The notes under the pieces: model-generated
The model's input: the letters and a program-made list of their open reading frames with translations, nothing else
Database searches by the model: none
Told to the model about the DNA's origin: nothing
Part shown: one piece after another, positions 19,449 through 29,983 of the stretch
Numbering within the stretch: the stretch's first letter is position 1
Layout of the letters: every line of letters begins with the position of its first letter
Position numbers and translations under genes: made by a program
Assembly (NCBI GenBank): GCA_036873135.1
Contig: JAPTYO010000027.1
Span: forward strand, 1,755,195-1,819,194
Direction of reading: 5' to 3'
DNA: 64,000 nucleotides
Origin: Clarkia xantiana subsp. parviflora
Lineage: Eukaryota; Streptophyta; Magnoliopsida; Myrtales; Onagraceae

Positions 19449-19462
19449 CTCTCGGGGGCAAG
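19449..19462 (+). other. Element A polypurine tract
   Basis: CTCGGGGGCAAG lies directly before the 3' LTR. Confidence 0.75.
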
Positions 19463-20304
19463 TGTTGGATATGATTCGAGGCAGCCTAGTACGAGTCGAC
19501 AGAGTAAAAGTCGAGTTCTTAAAAGAACGTACGATCACCCATTCCAGTCCAGAATAAGGAGACAAAGATGAATGGTCGACTACACTACAAACAGAAGTCA
19601 ACCCACCAGACAACAAAGGACAAGGCGAGAAACTCATTCAAGGCTCCCCTTTGTTAAAGTATAAGTTAAGTCGAGGATTAAAGCTTCCTTACTAAAGTAC
19701 GAGTTAAGTCGAGTCGACCATCAGATACTTGGAGGAAACCTTCCCTCTGAGAAGACTTCCTTACGAAGGAAGGGGCACCAGCTGGCGACCTGCTCGCCGC
19801 CCTCTTTACCACGGAAACCTTCCTCCGAAGAAAGTGGCACCAGCTGGCGACCTGCTTGCCGCCCTCTATACCACGAAAACCTTCCTCTGAAGAAAGTGGC
19901 ACCAGCTAGCGACCTGCTTGTCACCTACTGATTTTCGCACCGTCCTTCTCAACCAATCAAGTAAAGGCATCCACCGCCATTAAACAACCAATCAAGACAT
20001 AGTAGCCGCCTCCTTGAAAAAGTCAGTAAAGATCCCCCTATAAATAAGAGCTCACTTTCATTATTTAAGGGCTAAGATCTATCAATTATTATATATTATT
20101 CTCTCGATTTCCATTACTGACTTAAGCTTCGGAGTGGAATCAGGGGCCATCCCCATCTCTTTTCAGGTCCTCACCTTGCACAAAGCCACCAAAGGAAACT
20201 AAGTGTCCACGCGACCAAGAAAGATACCTGAGTGAGCTAGCTCCCGCCGAGACTTAGAAGTCCACTACTCAAAGTTCCAAGGCCACGTCATTTTGATCAC
20301 AACA
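19463..20304 (+). repeat. Element A 3' LTR
   Basis: It starts TGTTGGATATGATTCG and ends CACAACA, 842 bp. It has a CTATAAATAAGAG promoter box near 20038-20050. After it, ACTTAAGCTTCGGAGTGG, a GGGG/CCCC mini-stem and TTTTCAGG follow (20119-20167). The flanking sequence at 20305 belongs to copia F-a, showing that A inserted there; the left duplication is outside the window. Confidence 0.92.
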
Positions 20305-20635
20305 ACGGCGATCTGCAGAACGAAGATCATGTCGAGTTACTTGACAATAGATAATCGTTCTGCGTAATCAGGTTTATCCCCCTGATTCTTAGCTAGTCTT
20401 GCATAGTAGAGGCCTCCCTCCACCGCAAGACGACCGTACCTGCGTGACTAGGTAAGGCCCACATTCGACATTGTTTGGCAGAGGATTGCGTCCTCCTGCG
20501 ACTAAGTTTATAGACCGTAAATTTGATGTAATCAAAACATTATTACGTCGATTGATCATAAACTCATTTGCAGTTCTTTCGCTTACAAAATGTAACTTTC
20601 TAATATCAAAATGTTATCACAGATACATGCCATTT

Positions 20636-21118
20636 CTAAACCCTACGCAATCCAAGCAGTTTTACATGCTTTTCGAATATCTCCCTGCGTAATAGATTAG
20701 CTAAAGGCTCCGCAATCATATTATCAGTGGAGAAGCATTCCATAGTGATTGTATTATCTTCTACCATCGATTTAGCATAGAAATATTTCACATCAATGTG
20801 TTTGGTCCTACTATGGTACTTCGGATTCTTAACTTCCGCAATAGCCGCCTGACTGTCGGAGAACACCTTTACAGGTTTACTTCCGACGTCACCATCAAGC
20901 AACGCAGTAAGAAGCCTTTTCAGCCAGATTGTTTCCTGTGCATTCTTAGAGAGAGCTACGAATTCTGATTCCATTGTAGACAGCGTGACACATGTTTGCT
21001 TCTTGCTCGTCCATGAAATGGCGGCATTAGCAAGGAGAAATACTCCTCCTGTGGTGGACTTACGATCATCCGGATAGCCACCATGGTCGGCGTCACTGTA
21101 ACCGGTCAATCTAACTTC
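20636..21118 (-). pseudogene. F-a copia RNase H
   Basis: It degrades the RNA strand during reverse transcription. Motifs: GYSDADHGG (catalytic Asp), STTGGVFLLANAAISWTSKK, STMESEFVALS (Glu), DSQAAIAEVKNPKYH, RTKHIDVKYF (Asp) and the end LLGLRRV. It is separated from RT by a 1-base loss at about 21110-21116, where F-e reads one A more. Confidence 0.88.
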
Positions 21119-21985
21119 TGGCCCTCATAGCACAGAGCATAATCGGCAGCACCTTTCAGATAACGAATTATTCGTTTTACAGCCTTTAAATGTTGATAGC
21201 CAGGATCTGATTGGAAACGTGCTACTAGGCCCACATCGTAACAGATATCTGGATGGGTGCATTGCATGGCGTACATCAAACTACCAACCATGCTTAAATA
21301 CTCTGCGCCCTTCATCTGTTCGCGCTCTGCCAGGTTCTTGGGGCCGTCACGTTTTGACAGTGAGCACCCAAATACTACCAGCGTATCCACGGGTTTGGCA
21401 TCCTGTAATCTGAACCTTTTCAACAATTTGTTGATATAGGCTTCCTGAGATAGACATAATTTCCGGGTAGCCCGATCTCTAGCAATTTTAATGCCCAAGA
21501 TATACGTGGCCTCTCCCATGTCTTTCATCTCAAATACAGATGCTAACCAGGACTTTGACTTGTTCATGAAACTCACGTCGTTTGCAGCAATGAGTATGTC
21601 GTCCACGTATAAGGTTAAGATGACATACTTAGACCCGGAGGTCTTATAATACACGCACGGATCCTCGTGAAGATTCACGAATCCGTTTCCTACGATTTCC
21701 TCGTGGAATCTGCAGTACCATTGCTGAGACGACTGTTTAAGACCGTATATGGACCTTTGGAGTTTACGAATTTTACGTTTGTTACCAGGAGTAACTAAAC
21801 CCTCCGGTTGCTCCATGTAGATCTCTTCCTCCAGGTTTCCGTGGAGGAATGCGGTCTTAACATTCCTTCGGTGCAGCTCGTGATCGAGACTTGCGACCAG
21901 GACCATGAATGACCCTAAATGTGGTTTTACGCACAGTCATTGAGTTTCTCTTATCAAATTCCTCTCCGTGAAGCATAGGGTAAGA
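21106..21985 (-). pseudogene. pol: F-a copia reverse transcriptase
   Basis: Motifs: KTAFLHGNLEEEIYMEQPEG, RSIYGLKQSSQQWY, LTLYVDDILIA (catalytic YVDD), FEMKDMGEATYILGIKI, LSQEAYINKLLKRF and SLMYAMQCTHPDICYDVGL. The N-terminal lead-in (FDKRNSMTVRKTTFRVI) is in a shifted frame above 21906. The single C...CCCC position (GACGGCCCCAAG near 21345) is where F-d and F-e have long homopolymers. Confidence 0.88.
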
Positions 21986-24113
21986 CCTTTCGTAATGAGT
22001 CGGGTTTTTCCGACTTGTTCCATCAGTGGTGAGCCTTCTTTCATGGCTCACCTTATCTTATGCCCCTGTGGTTAACAGGTAAATCAACTGTAGACTGTAA
22101 TGGCTTTCATTTAGGCAATCTCTCTCATTTATTATTTCTTTCCATTTTTCCACTTGAGGTCTTTCCGGTGCTTGCCAACAGTTCGAGCGGGGTTTTCACC
22201 TTGCTCAATGGGATACTTGCCTTTGACTCTCGTCTAGGTATTATGAGTCCCACTTATTAGTCTGATCTTTTCTCCCACTCGGAATAACACTTCTTATCGT
22301 AGTATCATTCTATTGGGAATAATACTCCCACTTGGAACAGTGCTTCTTATCGGAGCATCATCTCTGTTAGGAACAAAGTAGTGCTAGAACCTTGACCTAT
22401 AATTTTCCTATAACAACCTCCTGGTCTCGAGGTTTTACTTCCGAGATGCATTCCTTGATCAATAGGATCTGGAACCAAGTATGGTTGGATCACTCCCACG
22501 AGGAACAATGGGTAATATAGGTAGTTGTGTCACTCCAGGTTCAGCAATTTTGACCATCAGGTTCGACTTCATTCGTCCCAACAACAACAGTGATTACCTG
22601 TGGTAGGGTTTCTTCCTCCCAATGGATTTACTATGAAAATGTCCCCATTCTCATTTACCATGTCATTCACTTGAGTTGCTGGTTCAAATCTCTCCCACTC
22701 GAATTAAGTGGCACCTGATTATCATCGTTATTCTGCTATGTTTCAATCATGACTATTTTGATTGAAACTGTTAATGCATTTGGAAAATTTGCCCTCTTAG
22801 TGATGTAATGTCTCATGTTCGACCACTGTACCATTTAATCCAAGCTGGAAACAGGTATTTTCTAAGAGTAACTGACGTATCCTTGTCCTAAATACATGTT
22901 TATTGCGCAAATTAATGTCGCGTGGTGATATGATTTAACTCATTGTCACCTTTCAGTTATGATGGTTACCTACTTTGCCAATCTTAATGGAGCACAGTTT
23001 TACATTTATGTGAATCATCTATCATCATTCCATATGGAATGTCTTATAGAACGACTCCAACATTATGTAAATATATAAACTGTGCTTCTTGAAGTGTGTT
23101 ATTTAACTTGAATGCCTAGCTTGATTTATCGTTTAAGGCGTTTGGAAGGAAAATCGTTTAACCGACTTTATCCTTCTTCGTTTGCTGACTTATCTCAGAG
23201 ATTTTATCCCATCTCCGAACTGAGCATCTTAGGTATTCACCTCATGTGTCAGTTGATACTTTTACAAAGTCGTTGTAGCTTACGTAGCTTACTTCATACC
23301 GATGTAAATGTTATCAATAAGTCATATTCGCGAAGGAGTGCAAACGAAAATTCAGCACGTCATCATATAAATACTTCAATATTAAACTCATGTAATGAAA
23401 CGATGTGTTCCGTGTATCGAGGTCCACTTGCGCGTGCGCAATCTACTCTGGGGTTAAACCCTTGGTTAAATCGTTTCATTTCTGAATTTAATTCAATTTA
23501 ATCGGTTTTAACTGTTTCAAAGATGATTATCATTACAGTTTATTTCATTCATTGGAGAGATAATAATAAAATAAGATTTATACCCGGTTCGTTCTTGGAA
23601 CTACGCAATCATTGTATTGAAAGGCACTTTGATTTAACTCAAATAGATGTGTGGAGTTGTTTGATTCGGCTATTTGCAATAGCTATATTGTTTCGGTACT
23701 ATCACCTTTTCGGATCGATCTCGTTTTTAGCCGAGTCGATTAATCTTGATGAGCAGAACACATTCAGAATTGAATGGTAACTACTTTATTCAAAAATTCC
23801 GAAATAGTAATATTCACCAAAATTCAAAAAAAATAAAATCAGAATTAGCAAGAAAAATAATCACGATGGCAAAATATTCTAGATCATCCACGAAGCTTTA
23901 AGAGACAAAGGTAGAGCACTAGGAGGAGATAAATGAGACATATATATTGTAGTTTTATCACTGGCGTTCATCACAGCGGATTATTGTTTGAGGACCAAAA
24001 TGATGATCCAGTTTCCTCTACATCTTCCCTTGATCTCTTGTGGTGAAGCGCAGAAGGGCCCTTTGGTTGTTTGCTTTCAATAAACAGGGTCGTGATAAAC
24101 TTAATTACTTTAA
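21986..24113 (-). pseudogene. F-a degenerate integrase/protease region
   Basis: No long frame survives. The stretch is collinear with the same interval of F-d (43137-44230), sharing the CTCCCACTCG..ATGCTTCTTATCGGAGCAT hinge, and stands where protease and integrase should be. I cannot place catalytic residues here. Confidence 0.5.
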
Positions 24114-24620
24114 TCAAGTAATCAAGCCCGTCGTCGTCGGCCGACCATGATAGAGGGTACTTCTCGCGATACTAAGTATCTTTCTCCAATTTGATATTTC
24201 GTCCGTAAGATCTGATGTGGGTTTTACACCTGCATATACTCGAATAGCACTTTTCTTGCTTCGGCTGCCTTTCCATGGCACACCAAAGTCGAAGAGCACT
24301 AAGGTGGAGTTTGAAGTCCTCTGCAACCTCTCTTTCGAGGGTTTCCAGTATCACCTTGCAAGTTCTCCGATCCATAAAGCTCCTTAACTTATTTGGATAA
24401 GCAAGGACGCCTTATTCATTCACCAATGTTCTCCCCTTATTCACATCAATACACTTATGTATATCTTCAGCAAAATGGAGTTTTCTCACATAGCCACTCC
24501 ATGCATCATAATCCTCGCCATCCAAATTGCAAGGCTGGTAGAAGCGAACCGATCTAGCCATGAAAACTAACACTTTGATGATCAAGCAAAATAATGGAGA
24601 AAATAACATTTTGAGAAAGA
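24114..24620 (-). pseudogene. F-a Gag remnant
   Basis: The minus strand shows MARSVRFYQPCNLDGEDYDAW with a following helix (VRKLHFAEDIHKCID), then, after stops, ETLEREVAEDFKLHLSALRL. It lies at the position of the F-f Gag (57175 onwards) downstream of a matching leader, but the protein is diverged. No zinc knuckle is seen. Confidence 0.5.
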
Positions 24621-26025
24621 ATTGCATACATCAAATATCTATTAAGATAGAGTCCGACAAATAGTGATTCCTCAGTCATCTAAACCAACCGACCACCAGT
24701 AAACCAATAGAAGATGGCTGTGAAAGAGTTCACACTATTGTTAAAAACGGTTTAAATTGCAAATTACCGGAATGGGAATTTTCAAAATAAGCATACCCGA
24801 TCTTGGCTTTCACAAGGCACTTTTAGTTTTGGAAAAATCATTATGATTAATTCACTCATGCATACACAATTCTACAATCCATGAAAATTATCATATGCTA
24901 GTAACATTCATCATTCATACCACATACATGCTTACGCGTCATGCGTCTAATGTTCCGAGGAACTCATGCTTGCATTTATAATTCTACTTCTATGTAAATT
25001 ATCAAACGCAACTACATCTTTAACATTCTAGCATACGTGTCAAACATGTAATATCCACATCAATCATACATATTTGGTGACTGGTTTTCGATTTTAAAAC
25101 AATTTTAAACATTAGGGGTTGATTTTCAATTCATGCTTATATTCAATCACGCAAGCTTCTAGACATGAATCCTAGACATTTTCAACCATAACAACATGTC
25201 TATTCTAGTGCGCAAACCATATATTTAACCAGGGTTCCGCCCACAACATGTAATATCCAGCTAGCTTGACTCAGTCAAGACAACGGTTCTAATCATGCAT
25301 AAATATATATTGAATAATAAACAATTGCAATTCAGCCCACTAATTTAACCAGTTCCAATAACATGTATCTCCGAGATCCATCCCCATAATCGAAACAAGG
25401 CATAAATGTTAGCAACCCTATGAGCACTGTGTAGTCCATTTCGAGGTTCAAAAACATTTAGATTTTGAAACTTGACCTCCCTATTTTAATTGATTTGAAT
25501 TCGGTTTAGAAAACATTGTTCGGTTCTGTCAATCTCAGTCCGTTTTGGTCCGGTTCGGTCCGGTTCAGAAAATCTGCTTCGGTCCGGTCTGAAAATCCGG
25601 TTCGGTCCGGCAAAATACGGTCCGGTTTTAAATTTAAAATCCGGTTCGGTCCGAACTGGTTTAAGAAAATAGGGTTCGGTTCGGTTCAACACTCAAAACC
25701 GGTTCGGTTAGATCCACTTAATTACCCCGGTCCAACCCGACATGAATAGGTCGAACCGATTGACAAAATCCGGTTCGGTTTAATTTCGTCCCGGTTTAAC
25801 ATATTGGACCGGCCCAATAATTAAAATTTTAAAGGTTGGGCCAAAATAATTACTTGTGGCCCAAGTAGGGTTTTAAATCTATTAAAAATTATATTAAACT
25901 TAACAACAAAGTAACATTAATTATAAAAAATAATTTCCAATGTTAATATATATATATATTTCGGCCATTATATAAAACATATATATATTGCTAAGATTCT
26001 ATCTTTAAGATTAAATAAATCAACA

Positions 26026-26057
<32 letters not shown>

Positions 26058-26655
26058 AAAATCGGCACAATCTATTATATATATATTTTATTTATTGTCA
26101 ATATCTTTAATCGGGAAACAAATAACTGACAATATATTTTCTCAATCTTTTAGGTAACTAAATGTATCAATAATATCTTTAACACTATTTAAATATTTAG
26201 ATATATTGATAGTTATATATTTCTATATATTTTAATGTGAATCTATCCTTATGTTCCTAATTATATATATATTGTTACCTTAATTAAAAATTAAAATATG
26301 GTAAACAATATAATTTTATATGGAGGCCGAAAATTTATCCCTTTGGTGTCTAAAAAATTAAAAATTTTACCTTGTAAATTCATTAAGGTTTCGGCCAAAC
26401 ACAAAAATAGGAACAAGTGGTCAAATTTTAAGATCAAATTTTTTAATAAGATCTACAATCCAATGTTTGATTTTGATAAATATCACATTTTTCTTGAAGA
26501 TCATGAACATCAATGTAACCAAGAACATCATGAAAATTTCGGACCACGCTTATACTTAAAAATTTGAAATTTTTAAATTTTATACTTTAAAATTTCGGTC
26601 CAAAATTTAAATTTTCAAGAACGCCAATTTATCAAAATCATGAACTCCTAACACA
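24621..26655 (-). repeat. F-a untranslated leader with CCGGTTCGGT repeats
   Basis: About 2 kb, AT-rich, aligned with the leaders of F-b (36846-38511) and F-f (55244-57174). It contains a run of degenerate CCGGTTCGGTCCGG units at 25505-25800 and TATATA/TGTGTG microsatellites at 25945-26060. No gene is seen. Confidence 0.7.
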
Positions 26656-26668
26656 GGCTCTGATACCA
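26656..26668 (-). other. F-a primer binding site
   Basis: The minus strand reads TGGTATCAGAGCC one base from the LTR end, as in all F copies. Confidence 0.88.
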
Positions 26669-26669
26669 C

Positions 26670-26972
26670 TGTTAGATTACGGCGAGTAATCACTACGGAA
26701 ACACTAAAACATGGTACGTGCATGTAATCGAAATTACGCAGCGGGAGAGTTACACATACCTCAACAGTTTACCGTAGTCCAAGATCCTTTGTACGAGGGA
26801 GTTCTCGATCCACCGGATGGAACCCGTAGAGGTTCTTGTGATAGAAGCCCTACGTAGTGTTAGCTCCACAGCAAAGCCTCAGATCAATTCTTGACACGGG
26901 GACAGATCTTCGGAGAGTTTCTCGAAAGCAATTTGGCACACCCTTGGTGTAAAGCTTGGTGCGGCCGAAACA
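26670..26972 (-). repeat. F-a 5' LTR, truncated
   Basis: It begins (plus strand) TGTTAGATTACGGCGAGTAA and follows the F LTR to GCGGCCGAAAC, then breaks into element H at about 26973. About half of the roughly 600-bp LTR is lost. Confidence 0.85.
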
Positions 26973-26984
26973 GTGATGTGGACA

Positions 26985-27449
26985 TATTATGGGCTACAAC
27001 GTAAAGAAGATGCTAGTGGACAGAGGTAGCTCCAAGATATCCTCCACATCGATGTGGTAAGAGCAATTGGGAGGACAGAGCGGGATCTCAGGCCTGTTAA
27101 CTTTCCTTTGGTAAGCTTTGCTGGGGTGACAACATTTCCTCTCGGGATCATAACTCTCCTTCTCACCATTGGTGAACGATGGACGCAAGTCCAGCTGAAA
27201 ATAACATTAGTGGTAGTAGAAGAGCTAGGGGCTTACAATGGAATTCTAGGCCGCACCACCTTCAACCCGAACCGCATAGTTCCAACAACCGTCAATAAAA
27301 AAATGAAGTTCCCGACACCAAATGGCATAAGAGAGGTTCTGGGAGACCAAGCAGCTTCAAGGAAATGCTACCTAAATGCCATGAGGAGGAGGGGGCAACA
27401 GGACTTACCCATTGCCTTCGTGGAAACACCAAGGGGAGATAACAATTGA
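26985..27449 (+). pseudogene. Element H protease remnant
   Basis: YNVKKMLVDRGSS matches the LVDGGSS box of A with Arg in place of the first Gly; one base is then missing before ILHIDVVRAIG. The frame continues FAGVTTFPLGIITLLLTIGE, AYNGILGRTTFNPNRIVPTT and GDQAASRKCYLNAMRRRGQQ to a TGA at 27449. It is inactive by frameshift and missing start. Confidence 0.75.
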
Positions 27450-28180
27450 AGGGTCAAGCAAGAATGGAGGAATATGCTAGGGGCGGTGAAAGTAGTTGTC
27501 ATCCACATCATGAATGTGACAATGGAGATATTAAAGAAGAGAAAGAGGCAGGAGCCTTAAGGAAAGATCATCGAGGAGGAAGAGGGGAAGGCAAGAGAAG
27601 AAAGGAAAAGAAGGAGAAGAGCAAGAAGACAGGATCACGAATGCTTGGAGGACATCCGGCAGAAATGAGACGAATTGATAAAGAGCTATTTTATAAGGCT
27701 AGCTACGACGGCGGCGGACCTCAAAATCACAAAGAATGAATTTGTAAAAGCCTTTTTCAAGCACTTAAAGAGGGACGCTGAGGAATACTTCGGAGGACAG
27801 GAAAGCAAAGCCGCCATAGAATCTGTTGAAGAATTCAACCACAAGCTGCAGCTGGCCATACAAATAGAAGAAGAAGAAGAAGAAGAAGAGAGAAGCTATT
27901 CCAGGCTCAGTGATGGGAGGACAGTACACTTCACACCTCTAAGGAGTGAAGTGGAAGAGTTGTACAACAGCATCCTCTATGACAGAATTCCACCACCGTT
28001 GGAGTCATCAAGGGCCTTCATAGGCACAGAGCTGGAAGGGTGGTGTGAATACCACAAGGTTTAAGGACACAGCACAAAAAAATTTATGGCACTCAGATTG
28101 GAAGTCGAGGAAGAAATACACGTTGGACGCCTCCAAAAGGAGATAGGCTCGGAAGATCTGGAGTTCGACACCACCTAGAG
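27450..28180 (+). pseudogene. Element H Gag-like remnant
   Basis: A Lys/Glu-rich charged stretch (about 27530-27660) is followed, in another frame, by EFVKAFFKHLKRDAEEYFGG, an EEEEEEE run (GAAGAAGAAG microsatellite near 27870) and WCEYHKV followed by GHST, which resembles the CX2HX4H start of a Tat Gag knuckle; its final Cys is not conserved and a stop lies inside. The position after protease is out of order for a gypsy element. Confidence 0.5.
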
Positions 28181-28289
28181 TGTAAGCTATCCAAACCCTT
28201 CTTATTTTACGCTTATATATTAGAGTACTTGAAGGAGATCTACGGACTCCAGTTAGACTTTTCTTTTGTAAAAGAATACAATAGTACTA

Positions 28290-29740
28290 AATGAATCAGA
28301 TGCTTTTCAGGGTTCAAGAGGAAACGAGAAAAGCACAATAACACAAAAGGGAAGATCCAAAAAGACAGCTCTAGTATGATAGGGGGAAGATCCACAGGAA
28401 AACCCCTACATATAAAAAAGAGGAAGATCTATAAGGACAACCCTCCAACCGGAAAGGGACATAAGACCCACAAGGCCACCCTTACAACCAAAAAGGGAAG
28501 ATCCAAAAAGACAACTCTAATATGATAGGGGGAAGATCCACAGGAAAACCCCAAATATAAAAAAGAGGAAGATTTATAAGGACAACCCTCCAACTGAAAA
28601 GGGACGTAAGACCCACAGGGCCACCCTTAAACCGAAAGAGAAAGATCCAAAAAGACAACTCTAATATGATAGGGGGAAGATCCGAAGGACAACCCCTACA
28701 TATAAAAAAGAGGAAGATCTATAATGACAACCCTCCAACCGAAAAGGGACATAACATCCACGGAGCCACCCTTACAACCGAAAGGGGAATATCCAAAAAG
28801 ACAACTCTAATATGATAGGGGAAGATCCACAGGACAACCCCTAAATATAAAAAGAGGAAGATCTATAAGGACAACCCTCCAACTGAAAAGGGACGTAAGA
28901 CCAACAAGGCCACCCTTACAACCGAAAGGGGAAGATCCAAAAAGACAACTCTAATATGATAGGGGGAAGATCCAACGGACAACCCCTACATCTAAAAAAG
29001 AGGAAGATCTATAAGGACAATCCTCCAACCGAAAAGGGACGTAAGACCCACAGAGCCACCCTTAAAACCGAAAGGGGAAGATCCAAAAGGATAACTCTAA
29101 TATGATATAGGGAAGATCCACAGGACAACCGCGACATATAAAAAAGAGGAAGATCTATAAGGACAACCCTCCAACCGAAATGGGACGTAAGACCCACAGG
29201 GCCACCCTTACAACCGAAAGGGGAAGATCCAAAAAGACAACTCTAATATGATAGGGGGAAGATCCACAGGACAACCCCTACATATAAAAAAGAGGAAGAT
29301 CTATAAGGACAACCCTCCAACCGAATAGGGACGTAAGACCCACAAGGCCACCCTTACAACTGAAAAGGCAAGATCCAAAAAGATAACTCTAGTATTATAG
29401 GGGGAAGATCCACAGGACAACCCCTACATATAAAAAAGAGGAAGATCTATAAGGACAACCCTCCAACCGAAAAGGGACGTAAGACCCATAGGGCCACCCT
29501 TACAACCGAAAGGGGAAGATCCAAAAATACAACTCTAATATGATAGCAGGAAGATCCACAGGACAACCCTTACATATAAAAAATAGGAAGATCTGTAAGG
29601 ACAACCCTTCAACTGAAAAGGGACGTAAGAACCTTAGGGCCACCCTTACAACCGAAAGGGAAAATCCACAAGGATAACCCTTCCGACGATAGAGGGGACA
29701 TGAGACCCACAGGGCCATCCTATCAACATAAAGAAACCCA
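28290..29740. repeat. Tandem repeat, about 145-bp unit, in element H
   Basis: About nine to ten units, each with GGAAGATCTATAAGGACAAC, CTCCAACCGAAAAGGGACGT, CACCCTTACAACCGAAAGGG and AACTCTAATATGATAGGGGG. Each has two GGAAGATCC-type boxes, suggesting an older half-length unit. No coding role is seen. Confidence 0.93.
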
Positions 29741-29983
29741 ATAAACAATAAAAGGAACGTAAATGCTGAAAAGATAGGACATCCTAACAGAGTATCATAC
29801 CATAACAAAAGGCCTGCCGAAAGCACATCATGCCATCCGAGCGTACAAACACATCAAATAAAAGAGTACGACAACAACGGAAAGCAAACCCGAGTATCTA
29901 GAAATAAAATAAGGACATCTCCAAAAGAAGCAGGAGAGAAACACGAAGACGCAGCAATAAGAGAACCAACAGCCAATATCATC

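Larger units (their letters stand above)
20305..26972 (-). mobile_element. Copia F-a, minus strand, host of element A
   Basis: The order on the minus strand is truncated 5' LTR (26972-26670), primer site, a 2-kb leader, gag remnant, degenerate protease-integrase, RT, RNase H, and part of the 3' untranslated region, which continues left of A outside the window. The sequence at 20305-20640 matches F-d 41434-41770. It is interrupted by A and truncated at 26972 where element H begins. Confidence 0.85.

Noticed and set aside
21207..21450. Plus-strand frames in the F-a RT region
   Set aside because: Complement of RT codons; no start or motif support.
28290..29740. Regular repeats that could suggest a CRISPR array
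   Set aside because: Units are contiguous 145-bp copies without unique spacers, in a plant retrotransposon; same reasoning for 6705-7016 and 51830-52305.
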